Positions 62,317 to 64,000 of a stretch of DNA of 64,000 bases are shown piece after piece; position 1 is the first letter of the stretch; each line of letters opens with the position of its first letter. A program made the position numbers and the translations under genes. A model generated the notes under the pieces. That model had not been told where the DNA came from, did no database searches, and saw only the letters and a program-made list of their open reading frames with translations. This stretch comes from Streptomyces sp. AM 4-1-1 (GTDB lineage Bacteria; Actinomycetota; Actinomycetes; Streptomycetales; Streptomycetaceae), in contig NZ_CP119145.1 in assembly GCF_029167625.1 (NCBI RefSeq), forward strand, positions 124,001 through 188,000, given 5' to 3'.

Positions 62317-63057
62317 TCATGTGTGGTCCTCCTTCTCGATCTCCACGGCCTGGTCGAGGAACCGGGCGAGCAGCACGACCACCGCGCAGGCGACCTCCAT
62401 GCCGATCGCCGCGTTGAGCAGCGGTACGGTGCCGCCGGACGCGAGCGTGTTGAACGTGCCGTACGGCAGCAGGGTGTTGGCGAGGAACGCGGACCCGCCG
62501 AGGAGTCCGGCCACGCCGATCACCAGATAGGCGGCCTCGCCCGCCGCGTCGCCGAACTGGTAGAGGCCGACGGGTCTGATCCGCTCCAGCGCCCGGTAGT
62601 CGACGGCGATGTACAGCAGGTGCAGAGCGGTGGCCGCGACGACCCCGCCCTGGAATCCCCCGCCGGGGCTGAGCTGGCCGTGCGCGACGACGTACAGGCC
62701 GACGAGGAGGGTGACCGGCAGCGTCAGGAGCGCGTAACGGCGGATGTGCGGGGCGACACGGGCCGGGGCGGGTTCGACCTGGCGTTCGTCGCGGGTCTGC
62801 CGCAGCAGGACTACGGTGCCGAGCACGGCCGCGAAGAGGATGCTCTCCTCACCGAGGGTGTCGAAGGCGCGCTGGTCGAAGTTGACGGAGGAGACGACGT
62901 TCGCGGTGTGCCGGGCGAGTGCGGCGCGCACCGCGCGGTCGCCGTACGGGTGGGAGTCGCCGCCGAAGGCGGGGAGCCGGAAGCAGGCCGCGACGAGCAG
63001 CGCGGCGAGCCCGGCCGTGCCGACGGCCAGCACCAGGAGCCGCAGAGTCCGGCTCAC
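62317..63057 (-). CDS. mnhB: Fused MbhE-MrpB antiporter subunit
   Basis: The 246-residue protein joins two modules. Residues 1-90 are MbhE-like (the C-terminal end of MrpA): TANVVSSVNFDQRAFDTLGE followed by ESILFAAVLGTVVLL. Residues about 105-240 are MrpB/MnhB: TLPVTLLVGLYVVAHGQLSP, then GGGFQGGVVAATA, and YLVIGVAGLLGGSAF. It overlaps the MbhD-like gene by 4 bp. The fusion is common in actinobacterial Mbh-type operons as far as I recall. Confidence 0.88.
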   Translation of the reverse strand: MSRTLRLLVLAVGTAGLAALLVAACFRLPAFGGDSHPYGDRAVRAALARHTANVVSSVNFDQRAFDTLGEESILFAAVLGTVVLLRQTRDERQVEPAPARVAPHIRRYALLTLPVTLLVGLYVVAHGQLSPGGGFQGGVVAATALHLLYIAVDYRALERIRPVGLYQFGDAAGEAAYLVIGVAGLLGGSAFLANTLLPYGTFNTLASGGTVPLLNAAIGMEVACAVVVLLARFLDQAVEIEKEDHT

Positions 63058-63389
63058 GTCGGTTCCCTCCGCCCGCCGTCCCGCCGCCTTCCCTTCGGGG
63101 CGGGGGTTTCGCGGTCCTCGGTGGGGCGTTCGCCGTCCGGTGCGGGCCGCTTGCCGCGCCGGCGCACCTTGTGGACGGAGAGCAGCAGCAACAGCGGGGT
63201 CAGCGCCGAGCCCACCGCGAGCTGGGACAGCGCCACGTCCGGCGCCTGGAGGACCAGGAAGAGCGCGGCCAGGGTCAGTCCGAGCACGGACAGGACCAGA
63301 GCCTGCCGGGCCGGATCGCGCACCAGTACGGCGGCGGTGGCCGACGCGGCGACGAGCAGCAGCGCGATCACGGTCAGTGCGTCAGTCAT
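63054..63389 (-). CDS. MbhD-like (DUF4040) antiporter subunit
   Basis: The 111-residue protein has three helices and the DUF4040 signature VLSVLGLTLAALFLVLQAPD followed by VALSQLAVGSALTPLLLLLS, equal to part of the C-terminal region of MrpA. A basic, Pro-rich tail of about 35 residues is extra. It overlaps both neighbours in the operon (8 bp upstream, 4 bp downstream). Confidence 0.88.
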   Translation of the reverse strand: MTDALTVIALLLVAASATAAVLVRDPARQALVLSVLGLTLAALFLVLQAPDVALSQLAVGSALTPLLLLLSVHKVRRRGKRPAPDGERPTEDRETPAPKGRRRDGGRREPT

Positions 63390-63837
63390 CGTCGTCCGCC
63401 TCCGGTTCGTTCTCGCGCAGCGCCCGGGACGCGACCTGGTTGCCGACCACCAGAAGAGCCCCGGTCACCAGGAGTTTCACCGCGGCCCGCCCCGGTCCGG
63501 CGGCCACGCACAGCGACAGCACGACCGCCACCGTGGCGACGAGGGAGCAGCGGTCGGCGATCCGGCCGCGTGGCGGGTCGTCCTTGAGGTCGGGGCCGAG
63601 CAGCCTCGCGTAGACGAGGGTGCCCGCGGGGCCCAGGAGGGACAGCACCAGGGCCGTGTCGACGTACGCGGGCCGCGCGAACCCCTGGGCGAGGAGCAGG
63701 AGTACCAGGCAGATCAGCGCGGTGGCGTGGTTCTGCGCGCCGACCCGGCGCCGCAACGGTCCGGTGGCGACCGCGGGGACGGTCGGTCCCACCGCTCCCA
63801 CCAGGAGCACCGCCGCCGCCACGAGCCAGCCGTTCAC
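63382..63837 (-). CDS. MrpF-MrpG-like fusion protein
   Basis: The 151-residue membrane protein (GTG at 63837) begins with a segment like MrpF (GPTVPAVATGPLRRRVGAQN ... RPAYVDTALVLSLLGPAGTL). After a basic loop comes a short part like the end of MrpG (GRAAVKLLVTGALLVVGNQV then ASRAL). The PDxYxRLH motif of normal MrpG is missing, so the G part is reduced. The tail is acidic (ENEPEADDDD). It overlaps the next gene by 8 bp. Confidence 0.7.
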   Translation of the reverse strand: MNGWLVAAAVLLVGAVGPTVPAVATGPLRRRVGAQNHATALICLVLLLLAQGFARPAYVDTALVLSLLGPAGTLVYARLLGPDLKDDPPRGRIADRCSLVATVAVVLSLCVAAGPGRAAVKLLVTGALLVVGNQVASRALRENEPEADDDD

Positions 63838-64000
63838 CGGCCCGCCACCGCGCGCCGGGCCCGGCTCGCCGCGAGGGCCGCCAGTAGTGCGGCAGAGCCG
63901 CCCACCACCAGCTCCAGGGCGTCCACCGCGCTGACCAGCGTCAGCCAGAGGCCGGACAGGGCCGCCCACCACAGGGCGACCTCGGCCATGACCGCCACCG
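63834..64000 (-). CDS. MrpE-like small membrane protein (may be cut by the window edge)
   Basis: From an ATG at 63989 the frame encodes 51 residues with two hydrophobic segments (VALWWAALSGLWLTLVSAVD and ELVVGGSAALLAALAASRA) that resemble the start of MrpE/MbhA, which is normally about 160 residues. Its stop overlaps the next gene as GTGA. The frame is also open to the window edge with a possible GTG at 63998, so the true start may lie outside. Confidence 0.55.
   Translation of the reverse strand, partial: VAVMAEVALWWAALSGLWLTLVSAVDALELVVGGSAALLAALAASRARRAVAGR

Overview
The window is high-GC actinobacterial DNA, almost certainly from a Streptomyces chromosome. Signs are the strong G/C preference at third codon positions, a geosmin synthase, TTA-containing genes, many secreted proteins, PadR/MerR/XRE regulators and very short actinobacterial ribosomal protein genes. 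I see no rRNA, tRNA, CRISPR array, transposase or prophage genes. All calls come from reading the sequence and from memory of protein families; no database search was run.

Left end (1-8266): the right-hand part of a specialised-metabolite cluster. A leftward, translationally coupled operon encodes an amidinotransferase, a DpgA-type type III PKS, a DpgB-like protein, a DpgC-type dioxygenase, an aminotransferase and the start of a cytochrome P450. Together they should make 3,5-dihydroxyphenylglycine and amidinate it to a guanidino-arylacetic acid. A divergent gene (6950-8266) encodes an ATP-grasp ligase resembling PGM1 of pheganomycin biosynthesis, which joins such a guanidino acid to an amino acid or peptide. 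The expected product is a resorcinomycin/pheganomycin-type compound. The cluster continues beyond position 1.

8.5-23.8 kb: housekeeping, stress and regulatory genes. These include an AviRb-like rRNA methyltransferase with a leaderless-type promoter, a four-EF-hand protein, an isochorismatase/PadR pair around a perfect operator, a thioredoxin/MerR pair around a MerR-type promoter, a TTA-containing XRE regulator with a zinc ribbon, a GlsB/YeaQ stress protein, a 25-residue ribosomal protein bL37 gene, a PepSY lipoprotein, a FUSC transporter, HAD and DJ-1 enzymes, and the first copy of a 162-bp repeat with terminal inverted repeats.

23.8-45.6 kb: a CocE/NonD hydrolase paired with a second, different ATP-grasp enzyme; a Ser/Thr kinase; a chitin-active LPMO with a DasR-like box; a truncated DinB-family pseudogene; a possible small RNA with a sigma-R-like promoter; a cysteine-free bL33; a PAS-SpoIIE phosphatase; a TPR-type regulator divergent from a TTA-containing phosphotransferase; a secreted amidase; geosmin synthase; two acyl-CoA ligases; and an isocitrate-lyase-superfamily gene coupled to a small secreted protein.

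45.9-64 kb: a secreted serine hydrolase, a kinase with eight C-terminal TPR-like repeats, an RlmG-like methyltransferase, the second 162-bp repeat, small membrane proteins, a baeRF-type protein, a phosphoketolase/aldehyde dehydrogenase pair, a HATPase protein, and a compact Mbh-type cation/proton antiporter operon running off the right edge.
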